A stretch of 64,000 bases of DNA from Brachybacterium massiliense (GCF_900184245.1 NZ_FXXB01000008.1:62001-126000); one strand, 5' to 3'. Counted from the stretch's first letter, positions 28,606 through 38,131 are shown. Notes: generated by a model from the sequence alone, not told the origin. A program made the numbers and translations.

Positions 28606-28611
28606 GCCCTC

Positions 28612-28617
28612 AATCTA
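28612..28617 (-). promoter_or_regulatory. Leaderless-type -10 for pknL
   Basis: On the minus strand TAGATT, then GAGGGC, then the GTG start. Confidence 0.5.
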
Positions 28618-28739
28618 GGTGCACACCCGCCGCGAGGACGGCACCGACACACGGGCAGTGCCGTCACACGTGGGCGGCGCCACCCTCTGAGCGTTCCGGA
28701 GAAGGTGCGCCGGGACACCGCGCGTGGCACCCTGGTGCC

Positions 28740-29093
28740 GTGAACGACCTCGACGCACTCATCACCGACTGGCTCACCCTCCCCGACGTCGCAGAGCGAC
28801 TGGACGTGGAGGTCTCGCGCGTACGGCGCCTGATCGAGGAGGATCAGCTGCTGGCCGTGCGCCGCGGCGATCCCGTGGTGCGGGTGGTCCCCGCCCTGAT
28901 GCTCACCGAGCAGGCGCTCACCCCGCACCTCGGCGGTACCATCACGATCCTGCGCGACGGCGGCTTCGAGGACGAGGAGATGCTCGCCTGGCTCTTCACC
29001 GAGGACGAGTCCCTGCCCGGACGCCCGATCGACCATCTGCGCCGCGGCCAGCGCGGCGAGGTGCGCCGGCGAGCGCTCGCGCTCGCTCTCTGA
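28740..29093 (+). CDS. Rv2175c-family DNA-binding protein
   Basis: A 117-residue protein homologous to mycobacterial Rv2175c, a winged-helix DNA-binding protein phosphorylated by PknL. The helix-turn-helix lies at about residues 13-45 (TLPDVAERLDVEVSRVRRLI). The C-terminal half has the family pattern TILRDGGFEDEEMLAWLF and ends in a basic REVRRRA-type helix. The N-terminal tail before the helix-turn-helix is only about 12 residues, shorter than in Rv2175c, although it contains Thr9. It is divergent from the kinase gene. The GTG start has no ribosome binding site. Confidence 0.85.
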   Translation: MNDLDALITDWLTLPDVAERLDVEVSRVRRLIEEDQLLAVRRGDPVVRVVPALMLTEQALTPHLGGTITILRDGGFEDEEMLAWLFTEDESLPGRPIDHLRRGQRGEVRRRALALAL

Positions 29094-29115
29094 GCGGTCC
29101 GGGAGCACCCGCTCA
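29091..29115. terminator. Hairpin joining two opposing stop codons
   Basis: TGAGCGG (29091-29097) pairs with CCGCTCA (29109-29115). The two stop codons of the convergent genes form the base of the stem. Confidence 0.5.
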
Positions 29116-30246
29116 GGCGGGCAGCGACTCCACCTCGGTGGCGAACTCGGCGAGGGCGCCGAGCCCGGCCCGCCCGAGGGTGCCGAGAGTCGGGGCGGAC
29201 TCCAGCAGCTGACGGCCCCTGCCCGCGCGGTCCCGGACCTCCCGCGCCACCGAGGCCACCGCGCCGGTGGCGACCATCAGCTCGTGCACGGCGGAGATCC
29301 CCTCCTCCGTCGACTCGCCGTCGCCGATGACGGACTCCAGCAGCGCCCGACCCTCGGCGTCGGCGGCCTTCTCGGTGCGGGCCAGCAGCACTGTCCGCTT
29401 GCCCTCGACGATGTCCCCGCCGATCGGCTTGCCGGTCTCGTCCTGGTCGCCGATCACGCTGAGCAGGTCATCGCGCAGCTGGAACGCGGTGCCCACCTCG
29501 ATGGCCCAGGCGGAGAGCGTCTCGAGGTCGGCATCCTCGGCTCCCATCAGCGCGGCACCGATCCGCACCGGCCGCAGCACCGTGTAGGGGACCGTCTTCC
29601 AACGGATCACCGACAGTGCGGCCCGCTCGGGATCGGGGGAGGAGGCGTAGCCGCCCGCCTGGTGAAGGATGTCGAGGTACTGGCCTGACATCACCTCGGT
29701 GCGCAGCGCGTCGAACTCGGTGCGTGCACGCAGCGTCGGCGCAGGATCCCTCTGCACCGCGCCGGCCATCTGCTCGCCCCAGCTCAGCGCGAGGTCGCCC
29801 AGCACGATCGCGGTCGCGATGCCGAAATCCTCCGAGGAGCCGAACAGCGCCTCTTGATGATGCTGCTGCGCCGCGCGCACGTGCAGCGCCGGGCGGCCGC
29901 GACGCATCGGCGAATGGTCGATGACATCGTCATGCATCAGCGCCGCCGCCTGGATCAGCTCGATCGAGGCGCCGTAGCGGGCGAGCGCCTCGACCTCCGC
30001 CGCCTCGGGCTCGCGACCGAGCGCGGCCACCCCCGCCCAGAAGCAGAAGCGAGGGCGCAGCAGCTTCCCGCCCTCGAGATAGGACGCGAGCATCTCCACC
30101 AGCGCACCGGTCTCCGGCGAGATCTCCTCGAGCCGGCGCCGATGGGCCGCGAGCTCGCGGCGGGTGACCGCGTCGACCTGGGTGACGAAGTGCGCATCGA
30201 GTGCGTGCAGGCGGTCATCGGACGGGGTGGCGGAGCGGGGGAGCAT
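29113..30246 (-). CDS. Polyprenyl (geranylgeranyl) diphosphate synthase
   Basis: A 377-residue trans-prenyltransferase that extends allylic diphosphates with IPP. The first Asp-rich motif is MHDDVIDHS and the second region is QLRDDLLSVIGD. The GGKLLRPRF and SGQYLDI motifs are also present. It corresponds by synteny to mycobacterial idsA2, a geranylgeranyl-diphosphate-type enzyme supplying menaquinone or carotenoid precursors; the exact chain length is not certain. ATG 30246 was chosen because the family starts near DDRLHALD. It uses products downstream of dxs, which is also in this window. Confidence 0.9.
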   Translation of the reverse strand: MLPRSATPSDDRLHALDAHFVTQVDAVTRRELAAHRRRLEEISPETGALVEMLASYLEGGKLLRPRFCFWAGVAALGREPEAAEVEALARYGASIELIQAAALMHDDVIDHSPMRRGRPALHVRAAQQHHQEALFGSSEDFGIATAIVLGDLALSWGEQMAGAVQRDPAPTLRARTEFDALRTEVMSGQYLDILHQAGGYASSPDPERAALSVIRWKTVPYTVLRPVRIGAALMGAEDADLETLSAWAIEVGTAFQLRDDLLSVIGDQDETGKPIGGDIVEGKRTVLLARTEKAADAEGRALLESVIGDGESTEEGISAVHELMVATGAVASVAREVRDRAGRGRQLLESAPTLGTLGRAGLGALAEFATEVESLPA

Positions 30247-30381
30247 TCGTGCTGACCCCCAGATCCTCCCACGCGCAGCTGACCGGCTCCTGCCGTCCCA
30301 CGGTTCCTCCACAGCGGTGCTCCGTCCCCATCTCGGCCGCCTCCCGCCCGCCGCCCGCGCGGATCGGTGAGGGTCTCAGAC

Positions 30382-31536
30382 ATGACCACGAACCTCAGCC
30401 CTGCCGGCCGCGGCCGCCACCACGTCGATGTCCATGATCCCGCCGAGCTCCTCGCCGAGGCGCGGCTGTGCCTGCGCGAGACTCCCACCGACTGTCTGAT
30501 CCTCGCCGGGACCGGCGGCCTGCATTCTCCCGCCATGGTCACCCGCTCCAGCCTGCGGGACCTGCTCGCCCCGCACGGCGCCGAGCATCTGCAGCGCCAC
30601 CTCGCGCTGATGCAGGAGCGGGGTGCGGGCGCCCTGCATGCGCTGATCGTCATCGGCGACGGATACCAGGTGCTGCTCGAGCCGGTCGTCGAGAACCTCC
30701 TGCTGCGCGCCGGAGCACTCGTGCACGATGCGGCGAAGGAGGTCTTCGCAGGGGCACTGCCCGGCCTGCTGTCCGTGCGCGGAGCCGCCTCCGCCACCTG
30801 CTGGGAGCTCGAGGACCGCCCCGGGGGAGGCCGGCCGCGCCTGTTCGCGCTCGAGCCGCTGCGGGCGTTCAGCGACACCCGCGCCGCGGCCGGTGCGGTC
30901 CTGACCGGCCGGCCCATCCCGTACCTCGAGCAGGAGGACCCGGCGCTCGCCGAGATCGGGCGCAGCCTGCGTCTGCGCGCCGTGGACCTCGCCTCCGGCG
31001 CGGACCCCGGAGAGCTGTTCGCCGCTGCCAGGGAGTCGCTCGAGCACCTGCTGGCCGGCGCGGCGGAGCTCTCCGAGACGTCGAGGATGACGAAATGTGA
31101 ACAGCTCGCGTCGCTGCTCTCCGCCGTCGCCGTGGATCGCCTGCACTGGGAGCTGCTGGCGCAGTGCGTCGAGCACGGCACGGACCGCGAGGTGGAGAGG
31201 GAGACGCTGCTGCAGGCCCTGGTCTCCGACGCCGAGCTCATCCCGCATGAGGACGTCTGTGCAGGTGGGAGCTGGTACACGGCGCTCGAGAAGCTGCGGG
31301 GCATCGCTGCGGCGGCCTGCGAGGCGGCATCTCCGGCCGAGCTCGGCACCGCTCGTTCCGCCTGGCGTGCGCTGACCGCTCTGCTGGTGCTCCTGGCATG
31401 GTGGAACCACCGGTTCGCGACGGCCGGCCATCTCGTGGACGAGATCCGGGAGCGGGAACCGGAGTCGACTCTGGCACCCTTGCTCTCACGGATGACCGAC
31501 ACGCCGATCTTCCCTGCGTGGTGGCCCAGGGCCTGA
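30382..31536 (+). CDS. DUF4192 family protein
   Basis: A 384-residue actinobacterial protein matching DUF4192, whose N-terminus reads roughly DPAELLAEARLCLRETPTDCLIL. Its function is unknown. There are no membrane segments or clear catalytic motifs; a C-terminal helical part (about residues 285-375) contains LLVLLAWWNHRFATAG, as other members do. The start ATG 30382 has GAGGG eight bases upstream. metX follows after 53 nt and may be co-transcribed. Confidence 0.75.
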   Translation: MTTNLSPAGRGRHHVDVHDPAELLAEARLCLRETPTDCLILAGTGGLHSPAMVTRSSLRDLLAPHGAEHLQRHLALMQERGAGALHALIVIGDGYQVLLEPVVENLLLRAGALVHDAAKEVFAGALPGLLSVRGAASATCWELEDRPGGGRPRLFALEPLRAFSDTRAAAGAVLTGRPIPYLEQEDPALAEIGRSLRLRAVDLASGADPGELFAAARESLEHLLAGAAELSETSRMTKCEQLASLLSAVAVDRLHWELLAQCVEHGTDREVERETLLQALVSDAELIPHEDVCAGGSWYTALEKLRGIAAAACEAASPAELGTARSAWRALTALLVLLAWWNHRFATAGHLVDEIREREPESTLAPLLSRMTDTPIFPAWWPRA

Positions 31537-31589
31537 ACCGCCGGGGACATCGCGCAGCACAGCAGAGGCATCGAAGGAGCAGTGCACCG

Positions 31590-32795
31590 ATGACCATCCT
31601 CGGAGAGCGCCGGAGCGTCGGCGCGGACCCCGCCGCCGAGGGCACGGGGACGCACCACGAGCCGACGCCCACGGACTTCCGTGCCATCACCGGTGCGTGG
31701 CGACCCGAGCTGGGCCCGGGGGACCGGCTCTTCAAGTCGCTGGGACCGCTCGCCCTCGAGAGCGGCACCGTGCTCGAGGACGTCACGCTCGCCTACGAGA
31801 CCTGGGGCGAGCTCGATGAGGACCGTGGCAACGCCGTGCTCGTCCTCCATGCGCTCACCGGCGACTCCCACGTGCGCGGCGCCGCAGGCGGCTCCCATCC
31901 CAGCCCGGGCTGGTGGGAGGAGATGGTCGGCCCCGGCCGCCCGATCGACACCGACCGCTACCACGTCATCGCCCCCAACGTGCTGGGCGGCTGCCAGGGA
32001 TCGACGGGGCCGAGCAGCCTTGCGCCCGACGGCCGCGCCTACGGCTCCCGGTTCCCGGTGCTGACCACGCGGGACCAGGTCGCCGCCGAACGTCGCCTGC
32101 GCGAGCAGCTCGGCATCGACCGCTGGGCGCTCGTGATCGGCGGCTCCATGGGCGGGATGCGCGCCCTCGAATGGGGCGTCTCGCATCCCGAGGAGGTCGA
32201 GCGTCTGGCCGTGATCGCATCCTCCGCGCGCGCCACCGCCGATCAGATCGCCTGGAACAACGCCCAGATCTCCGCGATCCAGCTGGATCCCCGCTTCCTG
32301 GGCGGCGACTACTACGACCAGGAGGATGGGATCGGGCCCCACCTGGGACTGGGCATCGCCCGCCGCATCGCGCACACCACCTATCGCACCGCCGACGAGC
32401 TCGAGACCCGCTTCGGCAATCGTCCCCAGGGGCACGAGGACCCGCATGACGGGGAAGGTCGTCACCAGGTCACCAGCTATCTCGACCACCACGCGGTCAA
32501 GCTCGCACGGCGCTTCGACGCCAACTCCTACATCACCCTCGCCCGCACCATGAGCACCCATGACGTGGGCCGCGACCGCGGCGGCGTCGCCGCGGCGCTG
32601 GGACGGATCAGGGCGCGCACGCTCGCCGTCGCGATCGACTCCGATCGGCTGTTCCCTCCGGATCTCGTCCACGAGGTGGCCGAGCACGCCCCGCACTCGC
32701 AGTGGCATGTGGCAGCCTCCCCGATCGGGCACGACGCCTTCCTGCTGGCGCATCCGGGACTCGAGGAGTGGATCGGCACCCTGCTGGACGACTAA
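31590..32795 (+). CDS. metX: Homoserine O-acetyltransferase
   Basis: A 401-residue alpha/beta-hydrolase-fold acyltransferase of methionine synthesis that acylates homoserine. Nucleophile Ser is in GGSMGGMRALEW, with Asp in DSDRLFPP and His in GHDAFL. LHALTGDSH and NVLGGCQGSTGPSS match MetX. Acetyl-CoA is the usual donor in actinobacteria; succinyl specificity cannot be excluded by eye. The start ATG 31590 has GAAGGAG upstream. No S-box or other riboswitch fits in the 53 nt before it. Confidence 0.93.
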   Translation: MTILGERRSVGADPAAEGTGTHHEPTPTDFRAITGAWRPELGPGDRLFKSLGPLALESGTVLEDVTLAYETWGELDEDRGNAVLVLHALTGDSHVRGAAGGSHPSPGWWEEMVGPGRPIDTDRYHVIAPNVLGGCQGSTGPSSLAPDGRAYGSRFPVLTTRDQVAAERRLREQLGIDRWALVIGGSMGGMRALEWGVSHPEEVERLAVIASSARATADQIAWNNAQISAIQLDPRFLGGDYYDQEDGIGPHLGLGIARRIAHTTYRTADELETRFGNRPQGHEDPHDGEGRHQVTSYLDHHAVKLARRFDANSYITLARTMSTHDVGRDRGGVAAALGRIRARTLAVAIDSDRLFPPDLVHEVAEHAPHSQWHVAASPIGHDAFLLAHPGLEEWIGTLLDD

Positions 32796-32852
32796 GCTGG
32801 TCCGGCCGGTGCTGCTGCGCCGCAGCATCGCCGCAGAGGGAGGAGACGTCGA

Positions 32853-33254
32853 ATGACCATCGTCGTGGGGTACTCCCCGTCAGGCCAGGGGCGGGCCGCG
32901 CTCAGCGCCGCACTCCGCTACGGCGCTCGCACGGGGGAGGGGCTGGCCATCGCCTCCCACCAGTACAACGATCCCGAGCGCGGAGTGACCTCCGCCTCGG
33001 AGGACGAGGTGCGGGCGGAGCTGCGCGCCCTCGGTGAGGAGCCCGCACAGCTCACCGTCCACAGCAGCTCCGAGCGCGACATCGGCGAGTTCATCCTCAC
33101 GGTGGTCGACGAGGTGGATGCGAGCCTGGTCATCATCGGTCTGCGCCGCAAGCCTCCGATCGGCAAGCTGAACCTCGGCGCCTCCGCCCGCAGGGTCGTG
33201 CTCGGCGCCCCCTGCCCGGTGCTCGCCGTGAAGGACGAGAGCGGCGGGGAGTAG
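32853..33254 (+). CDS. Universal stress protein, UspA family
   Basis: A 133-residue single-domain Usp. The nucleotide-binding signature G-2x-G-9x-G(S/T) is seen near GKLNLGASARRVVLGAPCPVLAV. It is cytosolic, and members bind ATP or AMP under stress. The start ATG has GGGAGGAG upstream. It lies just before sigA, with a weak hairpin between (33254-33277). Confidence 0.85.
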   Translation: MTIVVGYSPSGQGRAALSAALRYGARTGEGLAIASHQYNDPERGVTSASEDEVRAELRALGEEPAQLTVHSSSERDIGEFILTVVDEVDASLVIIGLRRKPPIGKLNLGASARRVVLGAPCPVLAVKDESGGE

Positions 33255-33277
33255 TCCCCGTTCCCGAGTGCGGGGAC
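33254..33277 (+). terminator. Weak hairpin after usp
   Basis: GTCCCCG (33254-33260) pairs with CGGGGAC (33271-33277), seven pairs and a 10-nt loop. It directly precedes the sigA promoter. Confidence 0.4.
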
Positions 33278-33283
33278 AGCATG

Positions 33284-33313
33284 GGAATAAACCCTTCCGC
33301 ACAGCGTTATACT
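33284..33313 (+). promoter_or_regulatory. Overlapping sigA promoter candidates
   Basis: TATACT (33308-33313) is a good housekeeping -10 without a clear -35. GGAAT (33284-33288), 17 nt, then GTT (33306-33308) resembles promoters of the oxidative-stress sigma factors SigR/SigH. The two overlap, and the leader to the GTG start is about 150 nt. Confidence 0.5.
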
Positions 33314-33468
33314 CGACAGGCTTGACGGCACCGTGCGTTCGTGCGCCGTGAAACCGGTGGAGACCGGGAGACGACACGGAGCGGAGACCGCGAGCCGCGC
33401 CGAGAAGACCGATCGCCCGAGTGTGGCGGACCGCCCCACGCCGGGCCGCCGCCGGAAGAAGGAACTCT

Positions 33469-34779
33469 GTGACCTCCTCCAGTACTGCTGAGACCGCCCC
33501 CACGAAGCGCACCAAGGGCGCCGCGACGGCGGCGGAGACCGCCGCCACCACCGAAGCAGACGTCGTCGAGACCGCCGCCGAGGTGGACGAGACCCCCGCG
33601 GAGAAGACCACCGCGAAGAAGGCCGCGACCAAGAAGCCTGCGGCCAAGAAGACCGCGGCCAAGACGCGCACCCGCAAGACCGCCGCGTCCAAGGATGCGG
33701 AGGAGCCGAAGGACGCCCCGACCGACTCCGAGGACGATGCTGAGGAGTCCGAGTCCGAGTCCGCGACCGCGAAGTCCGCGACCGATTCGAAGGTCGAGGA
33801 GTCCGGCGGCTTCGTCTACAACGCCGCCGAGGACGACGCCCCGGCGCAGCAGGTCGTCACCGCCGGCGCCACCGCGGATCCGGTCAAGGACTACCTCAAG
33901 CAGATCGGCAAGGTCGCGCTGCTGAACGCCGCGCAGGAGGTCGAGCTCGCCGAGCGCATCGAGGCTGGCCTCTACGCCGAGCAGAAGCTCAAGGCGGACG
34001 AGTCGATCGCCAAGACCAAGGCCGGGCGTGAGCTGGCGATCATCGCCCAGGACGGCCGCGCCGCCAAGGACCACCTGCTCGAGGCGAACCTCCGCCTGGT
34101 GGTCTCCCTGGCCAAGCGCTACACCGGCCGCGGCATGCTCTTCCTGGACCTGATCCAGGAGGGCAACCTGGGCCTGATCCGCGCGGTCGAGAAGTTCGAC
34201 TACGCCAAGGGCTACAAGTTCTCCACCTACGCCACCTGGTGGATCCGTCAGGCGATCACCCGCGCCATGGCCGATCAGGCCCGCACCATCCGCATCCCCG
34301 TGCACATGGTCGAGGTCATCAACAAGCTCGCCCGCGTGCAGCGGCAGATGCTGCAGGACCTGGGCCGCGAGCCCACCCCGGAGGAGCTGGCCAAGGAGCT
34401 GGACATGACGCCCGAGAAGGTCGTCGAGGTCCAGAAGTACGGCCGCGAGCCGATCTCCCTGCACACCCCGCTGGGCGAGGACGGCGACAGCGAGTTCGGC
34501 GACCTGATCGAGGACTCCGAGGCCGTCGTCCCGGCCGATGCGGTGAGCTTCACCCTCCTGCAGGAGCAGCTGCACTCGGTGCTGGACACCCTCTCCGAGC
34601 GCGAGGCCGGCGTGGTCTCCATGCGCTTCGGTCTCGAGGACGGCCAGCCCAAGACCCTCGACGAGATCGGCAAGGTCTACGGCGTGACCCGTGAGCGGAT
34701 CCGCCAGATCGAGTCGAAGACGATGTCGAAGCTGCGCCACCCCTCGCGCTCGCAGGTGCTGCGCGACTACCTCGACTGA
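33469..34779 (+). CDS. sigA: Primary RNA polymerase sigma factor
   Basis: A 436-residue sigma-70 of the HrdB/SigA type. Residues 1-125 are a low-complexity Ala/Lys/Glu-rich segment with repeated AAKKTA-like units. Region 1.2 begins at [16 protein letters not shown]. Region 2 includes [38 protein letters not shown] and [13 protein letters not shown]. Region 4 is [20 protein letters not shown] near the C-terminus. GTG 33469 is chosen because GAAGGA is just upstream. A terminator follows. Confidence 0.97.
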   Translation: MTSSSTAETAPTKRTKGAATAAETAATTEADVVETAAEVDETPAEKTTAKKAATKKPAAKKTAAKTRTRKTAASKDAEEPKDAPTDSEDDAEESESESATAKSATDSKVEESGGFVYNAAEDDAPAQQVVTAGATADPVKDYLKQIGKVALLNAAQEVELAERIEAGLYAEQKLKADESIAKTKAGRELAIIAQDGRAAKDHLLEANLRLVVSLAKRYTGRGMLFLDLIQEGNLGLIRAVEKFDYAKGYKFSTYATWWIRQAITRAMADQARTIRIPVHMVEVINKLARVQRQMLQDLGREPTPEELAKELDMTPEKVVEVQKYGREPISLHTPLGEDGDSEFGDLIEDSEAVVPADAVSFTLLQEQLHSVLDTLSEREAGVVSMRFGLEDGQPKTLDEIGKVYGVTRERIRQIESKTMSKLRHPSRSQVLRDYLD

Positions 34780-34807
34780 TCCCGAGAGCGAGAATCCTTC
34801 GCCGCCA

Positions 34808-34838
34808 GCGGGCCCGGCTCCCTCGGAACCGGGCCCGC
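34808..34838 (+). terminator. Terminator after sigA
   Basis: GCGGGCCCGG (34808-34817) pairs with CCGGGCCCGC (34829-34838), with a short inner stem TCC/GGA. Confidence 0.7.
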
Positions 34839-34862
34839 GGTGCGTCCGAGGACAAGGCGGCG

Positions 34863-34898
34863 CCGCAGCACATGGCGACTCCGCAGCACATGGCGACC
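34863..34898 (+). repeat. Tandem 18-bp duplication before the GNAT gene
   Basis: Two head-to-tail copies of CCGCAGCACATGGCGAC plus one variable base, period 18. It lies in the untranslated stretch between sigA and the acetyltransferase. Confidence 0.75.
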
Positions 34899-34936
34899 TG
34901 CCGACAACCACCCTCGAGGAAAGGGCACACCGCAGC

Positions 34937-35521
34937 ATGACCACCCCCTCCGCCACATCCTGCGGTGCGCCGCTGAGGATCCACCGCGTCCGTGCGGAGG
35001 ACTGGATCTCGCACCGTGCGCTGCGCCTGGACATGCTCGAGGCCGACCCCGACGCCTTCTGGGCCGATCCCGAGGAGACCCGTCGGCGCACCGAGCAGCA
35101 CTGGCGCCAGGAGATCGAAGGGCCCCGCATTCACCTCCAGGCCCGTCGCGGCGAGGCGGTGCTCGGAGGGATCGCGCTGCTGCCGGAGGGCTACACGCCC
35201 GAGCACGAGATCCCGGAGGATCGGGCGCACATCGTCTCGCTCTGGGTGCGCCCCGAGGCGCGAGGGCAGGGTATCTCGCGGCCCCTGTTCACCGCCCTTG
35301 CCCGTCTTGCGATCGAGCTGGGACGCCCGGACCTGCGTCTGGACGTGGACGACACCAACCTCGCGGCGCAGCAGCTCTATCGCCGCCTCGGATTCCGGGC
35401 CACCGGTGCGCGCGATCCCCGGGAGAGCCGCGGCACCTGGTGGGTGGAGTACGCGATGCGCGCCGAGCAGCTGCTCGGCCAGGAACAGCTGCTCGGGCAG
35501 GGCGCGCTGCCGGAGCGCTGA
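34937..35521 (+). CDS. GNAT family N-acetyltransferase
   Basis: A 194-residue acetyltransferase. The acetyl-CoA motif A is VSLWVRPEARGQGISRPL, followed by DDTNLAAQQLYRRLGF, both typical of GNAT enzymes. The substrate is unknown. The tail contains two copies of EQLLGQ-like sequence. The start ATG 34937 has GAGGAAAGGG upstream. A strong terminator follows. Confidence 0.82.
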   Translation: MTTPSATSCGAPLRIHRVRAEDWISHRALRLDMLEADPDAFWADPEETRRRTEQHWRQEIEGPRIHLQARRGEAVLGGIALLPEGYTPEHEIPEDRAHIVSLWVRPEARGQGISRPLFTALARLAIELGRPDLRLDVDDTNLAAQQLYRRLGFRATGARDPRESRGTWWVEYAMRAEQLLGQEQLLGQGALPER

Positions 35522-35567
35522 GCGCGGCAGGTTGGAGGCTCGAGCCCGGTGACGATCCGGAGGACGA

Positions 35568-35601
35568 CGAAGGGCGCCCACCATGCGGTGGGCGCCCTTC
35601 G
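35568..35601. terminator. Bidirectional terminator GNAT/DUF7455
   Basis: A perfect 15-bp stem (35568-35582 with 35587-35601), loop ATGC. The base is CGAAGGGCG...CGCCCTTCG. Confidence 0.88.
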
Positions 35602-35618
35602 CTGTCGTGGGGGAACGG

Positions 35619-35837
35619 TCAGTCCTCGACCGGCTCGGGCTTGAGGTGGAGACGCTCGGTCTCGTCGATGACCTCGGCGGCGACGCCCTGCAGCGCATCC
35701 TGGTGGGCGCGCGCGTGGTGGGCGCAGAACATGAGTTCGCCGCCTGCTTCGAGGAGCACCTTGACGTACGCCTGAGCGCCGCAGCGGTCGCAGCGGTCGT
35801 GTGCCGTGAGCCGGGGGGCTTCGAGAGTGAGGTTCAT
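35619..35837 (-). CDS. Small zinc-ribbon-like protein (DUF7455 type)
   Basis: A 72-residue protein with CDRCGAQAYVKVL and FCAHHARAH, a Cys-x2-Cys and Cys-x2-His pattern suggesting one zinc. It matches the small actinobacterial family (DUF7455) often found beside topoisomerase genes. Its function is unknown. The ATG 35837 has no ribosome binding site; TACAAAT lies six bases upstream. It is divergent from parE. Confidence 0.75.
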   Translation of the reverse strand: MNLTLEAPRLTAHDRCDRCGAQAYVKVLLEAGGELMFCAHHARAHQDALQGVAAEVIDETERLHLKPEPVED

Positions 35838-36000
35838 GGGGTCATTTGTAGCATCGCGAGCGACCCTCGGGGGAGTGTCCACAGCGCTGGTTCGCTGGGG
35901 GCGCAACGGGGTGTGAGCGGGACCGCCCGCAGGTGGGCGGGTGAAGGGGCTGTGAGCGGGGCGGCACCGGCCAATGCCGGGATCAGGAGGCCCGGCCACG

Positions 36001-36006
36001 TAGGAT
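36001..36006 (+). promoter_or_regulatory. Leaderless-type -10 for parE
   Basis: TAGGAT, seven bases, then GTG 36014. No -35 is obvious. Confidence 0.55.
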
Positions 36007-36013
36007 CTGAGGG

Positions 36014-38131
36014 GTGTCCACCACCAGCGCTGCGAAGAAGTCCGCCTATGACGCCCGCAATCTCCAGGTCCTCGAGGGCCTCGAGGCCGTGCGGAAGCGT
36101 CCCGGCATGTACATCGGCTCGACGGATTCCCGGGGCCTCATGCACTGCCTCTGGGAGATCCTCGACAACGCGGTCGACGAGGCCCTGGGCGGCTACGGCG
36201 ACGCGATCGAGGTGATCCTCCACCCCGATCACTCGGTGGAGGTGCGCGACACCGGCCGCGGTGTGCCGGTGGACGTCGAGCCCCGCACCGGCCTGACCGG
36301 CGTCGAGGTGGTCTACACCAAGCTGCATGCGGGCGGGAAGTTCGGCGGCGGTTCCTATGCCGCCTCGGGCGGTCTGCACGGCGTGGGCGCGAGCGTCGTC
36401 AACGCGCTCTCGGGCCGGCTGGACGTCGAGGTGGACCGCGGCGGCAAGGTCTACGCCATGAGCTTCCGGCGCGGCCAGCCCGGCCAGTTCGCCGATGCCG
36501 ACGAGCCGTCCCCGGACTCCGAGTTCACCCCGCTGACCGGTCCGGACGCGCTGCGCGTGATCGGCAAGGCCAAGCGCGGCGTGACCGGCACCCGGGTGCG
36601 CTACTGGGCCGATCCGCAGATCTTCGTCAAGGGCTCCCACTTCTCCCTCGACGATCTCAACCGCCGCTCCCGCCAGACGGCCTTCCTTGTGCCCGGGCTG
36701 AAGCTCACCGTCACCGACCTGCGGCCCGAGGCCTCCCCGGACCAGCCGGCCTCGCGCGTATACAAGTACGACGGTGGGATCAGCGAGTTCGTCGAGTACC
36801 TCGCCCAGGACCAGAAGATCACCGACGTGGTCCGTCTGCAGGGCACCGGCGAGTACACCGAGACCATCCCCGTGCTCGACAAGAACGGACACATGGTCTC
36901 CACCGACGTCGAGCGCTCGTGCGAGGTGGACATCGCCCTGCGCTGGGGCGCGGACTTCGACTCCACCGTGCGCTCCTTCGTGAACATCGTCGCCACCCCC
37001 AAGGGCGGCACCCACCTCACCGGCTTCGAGCAGGCGCTGGTGAAGACCATGCGCAAGCAGGTCGAGAACCACGCCCGCCGCGTCAAGTTCAACGCCAAGA
37101 ACGAGAAGATCGAGAAGGACGACACCCTGGCCGGGCTCACCGCCGTGGTCAGCGTGCGCATCGACGAGCCGCAGTTCGAGGGGCAGACCAAGGAGGTGCT
37201 CGGCACCCCGGCGATCCGCGCGATCGTCGCCAAGGTGGTCGAGGATCGCCTGACCGCCTTCCTGACCTCCACCACGAAGGGGGAGAAGGAGCAGGCGGCG
37301 CTGGTCATCGACAAGGTGGTCTCGGAGATGCGGGCGCGCATCGCCGCCCGCATGCACAAGGAGGTCTCGCGCCGCAAGAACGCGCTGGAGTCCTCGACCA
37401 TGCCCACCAAGCTGGCCGACTGTCGCTCCCATGACGTGGAGCGCTCCGAGCTTTTCATCGTCGAGGGCGACAGCGCCCTCGGCACCGCGAAGAACGCCCG
37501 CTCCTCGGAGTTCCAGGCCCTGCTGCCGATCCGCGGCAAGATCCTCAACGTCCAGAAGGCGTCCGTCACGGACATGCTCAAGAACACCGAGTGCGCCGCG
37601 ATCATCCAGGTGATCGGCGCGGGCTCGGGCCGCACCTTCGATCTCGACGCCGCGCGCTACGGCAAGATCATCATGATGACCGACGCCGACGTCGACGGTG
37701 CCCACATCCGCACTTTGCTGCTGACCCTCTTCCACCGCTACATGCGCCCGCTGGTCGAGGCCGGGCGCGTCTACGCCGCGGTCCCACCGCTGCACCGGGT
37801 CGAGGTGATCCACGGCGGCAAGAAGAAGAACGAGCTGATCTACACCTACTCCGAGGCGGAGCTGAACAAGCTGCTGAAGAACCTCGAGCGGCGCGGCAAG
37901 AAGTACAAGGAGCCGATCCAGCGCTACAAGGGCCTGGGCGAGATGGACGCCGATCAGCTCGCGGACACCACCATGGATCCGGCCCATCGCACCCTGCGCC
38001 GAGTGCGCATCGAGGACGCGGAGGCCGCCAGCGCCGTCTTCGAGCTCCTGATGGGCTCCGAGGTCGCACCCCGCAAGCAGTTCATCATCGAGGGAGCCGA
38101 AGAGCTCGACCTGGAGAGGATCGACGCATGA
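36014..38131 (+). CDS. parE: DNA topoisomerase IV subunit B
   Basis: A 705-residue type IIA topoisomerase B subunit. The GHKL ATPase has [19 protein letters not shown] and [14 protein letters not shown]. The transducer follows, and the TOPRIM domain carries [18 protein letters not shown] and [17 protein letters not shown] with the magnesium-binding DxD. It is called ParE rather than GyrB because its partner subunit A is nearby and it lies close to sigA instead of dnaA. The stop overlaps hisF (ATGA). The start GTG 36014 is supported by a TAGGAT box seven bases upstream. Confidence 0.93.
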   Translation: MSTTSAAKKSAYDARNLQVLEGLEAVRKRPGMYIGSTDSRGLMHCLWEILDNAVDEALGGYGDAIEVILHPDHSVEVRDTGRGVPVDVEPRTGLTGVEVVYTKLHAGGKFGGGSYAASGGLHGVGASVVNALSGRLDVEVDRGGKVYAMSFRRGQPGQFADADEPSPDSEFTPLTGPDALRVIGKAKRGVTGTRVRYWADPQIFVKGSHFSLDDLNRRSRQTAFLVPGLKLTVTDLRPEASPDQPASRVYKYDGGISEFVEYLAQDQKITDVVRLQGTGEYTETIPVLDKNGHMVSTDVERSCEVDIALRWGADFDSTVRSFVNIVATPKGGTHLTGFEQALVKTMRKQVENHARRVKFNAKNEKIEKDDTLAGLTAVVSVRIDEPQFEGQTKEVLGTPAIRAIVAKVVEDRLTAFLTSTTKGEKEQAALVIDKVVSEMRARIAARMHKEVSRRKNALESSTMPTKLADCRSHDVERSELFIVEGDSALGTAKNARSSEFQALLPIRGKILNVQKASVTDMLKNTECAAIIQVIGAGSGRTFDLDAARYGKIIMMTDADVDGAHIRTLLLTLFHRYMRPLVEAGRVYAAVPPLHRVEVIHGGKKKNELIYTYSEAELNKLLKNLERRGKKYKEPIQRYKGLGEMDADQLADTTMDPAHRTLRRVRIEDAEAASAVFELLMGSEVAPRKQFIIEGAEELDLERIDA

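Noticed and set aside
31537-31589. SAM-type riboswitch before metX
   Set aside because: Only 53 nt separate the genes, too short for any known SAM riboswitch with its expression platform, and no core motif is visible.
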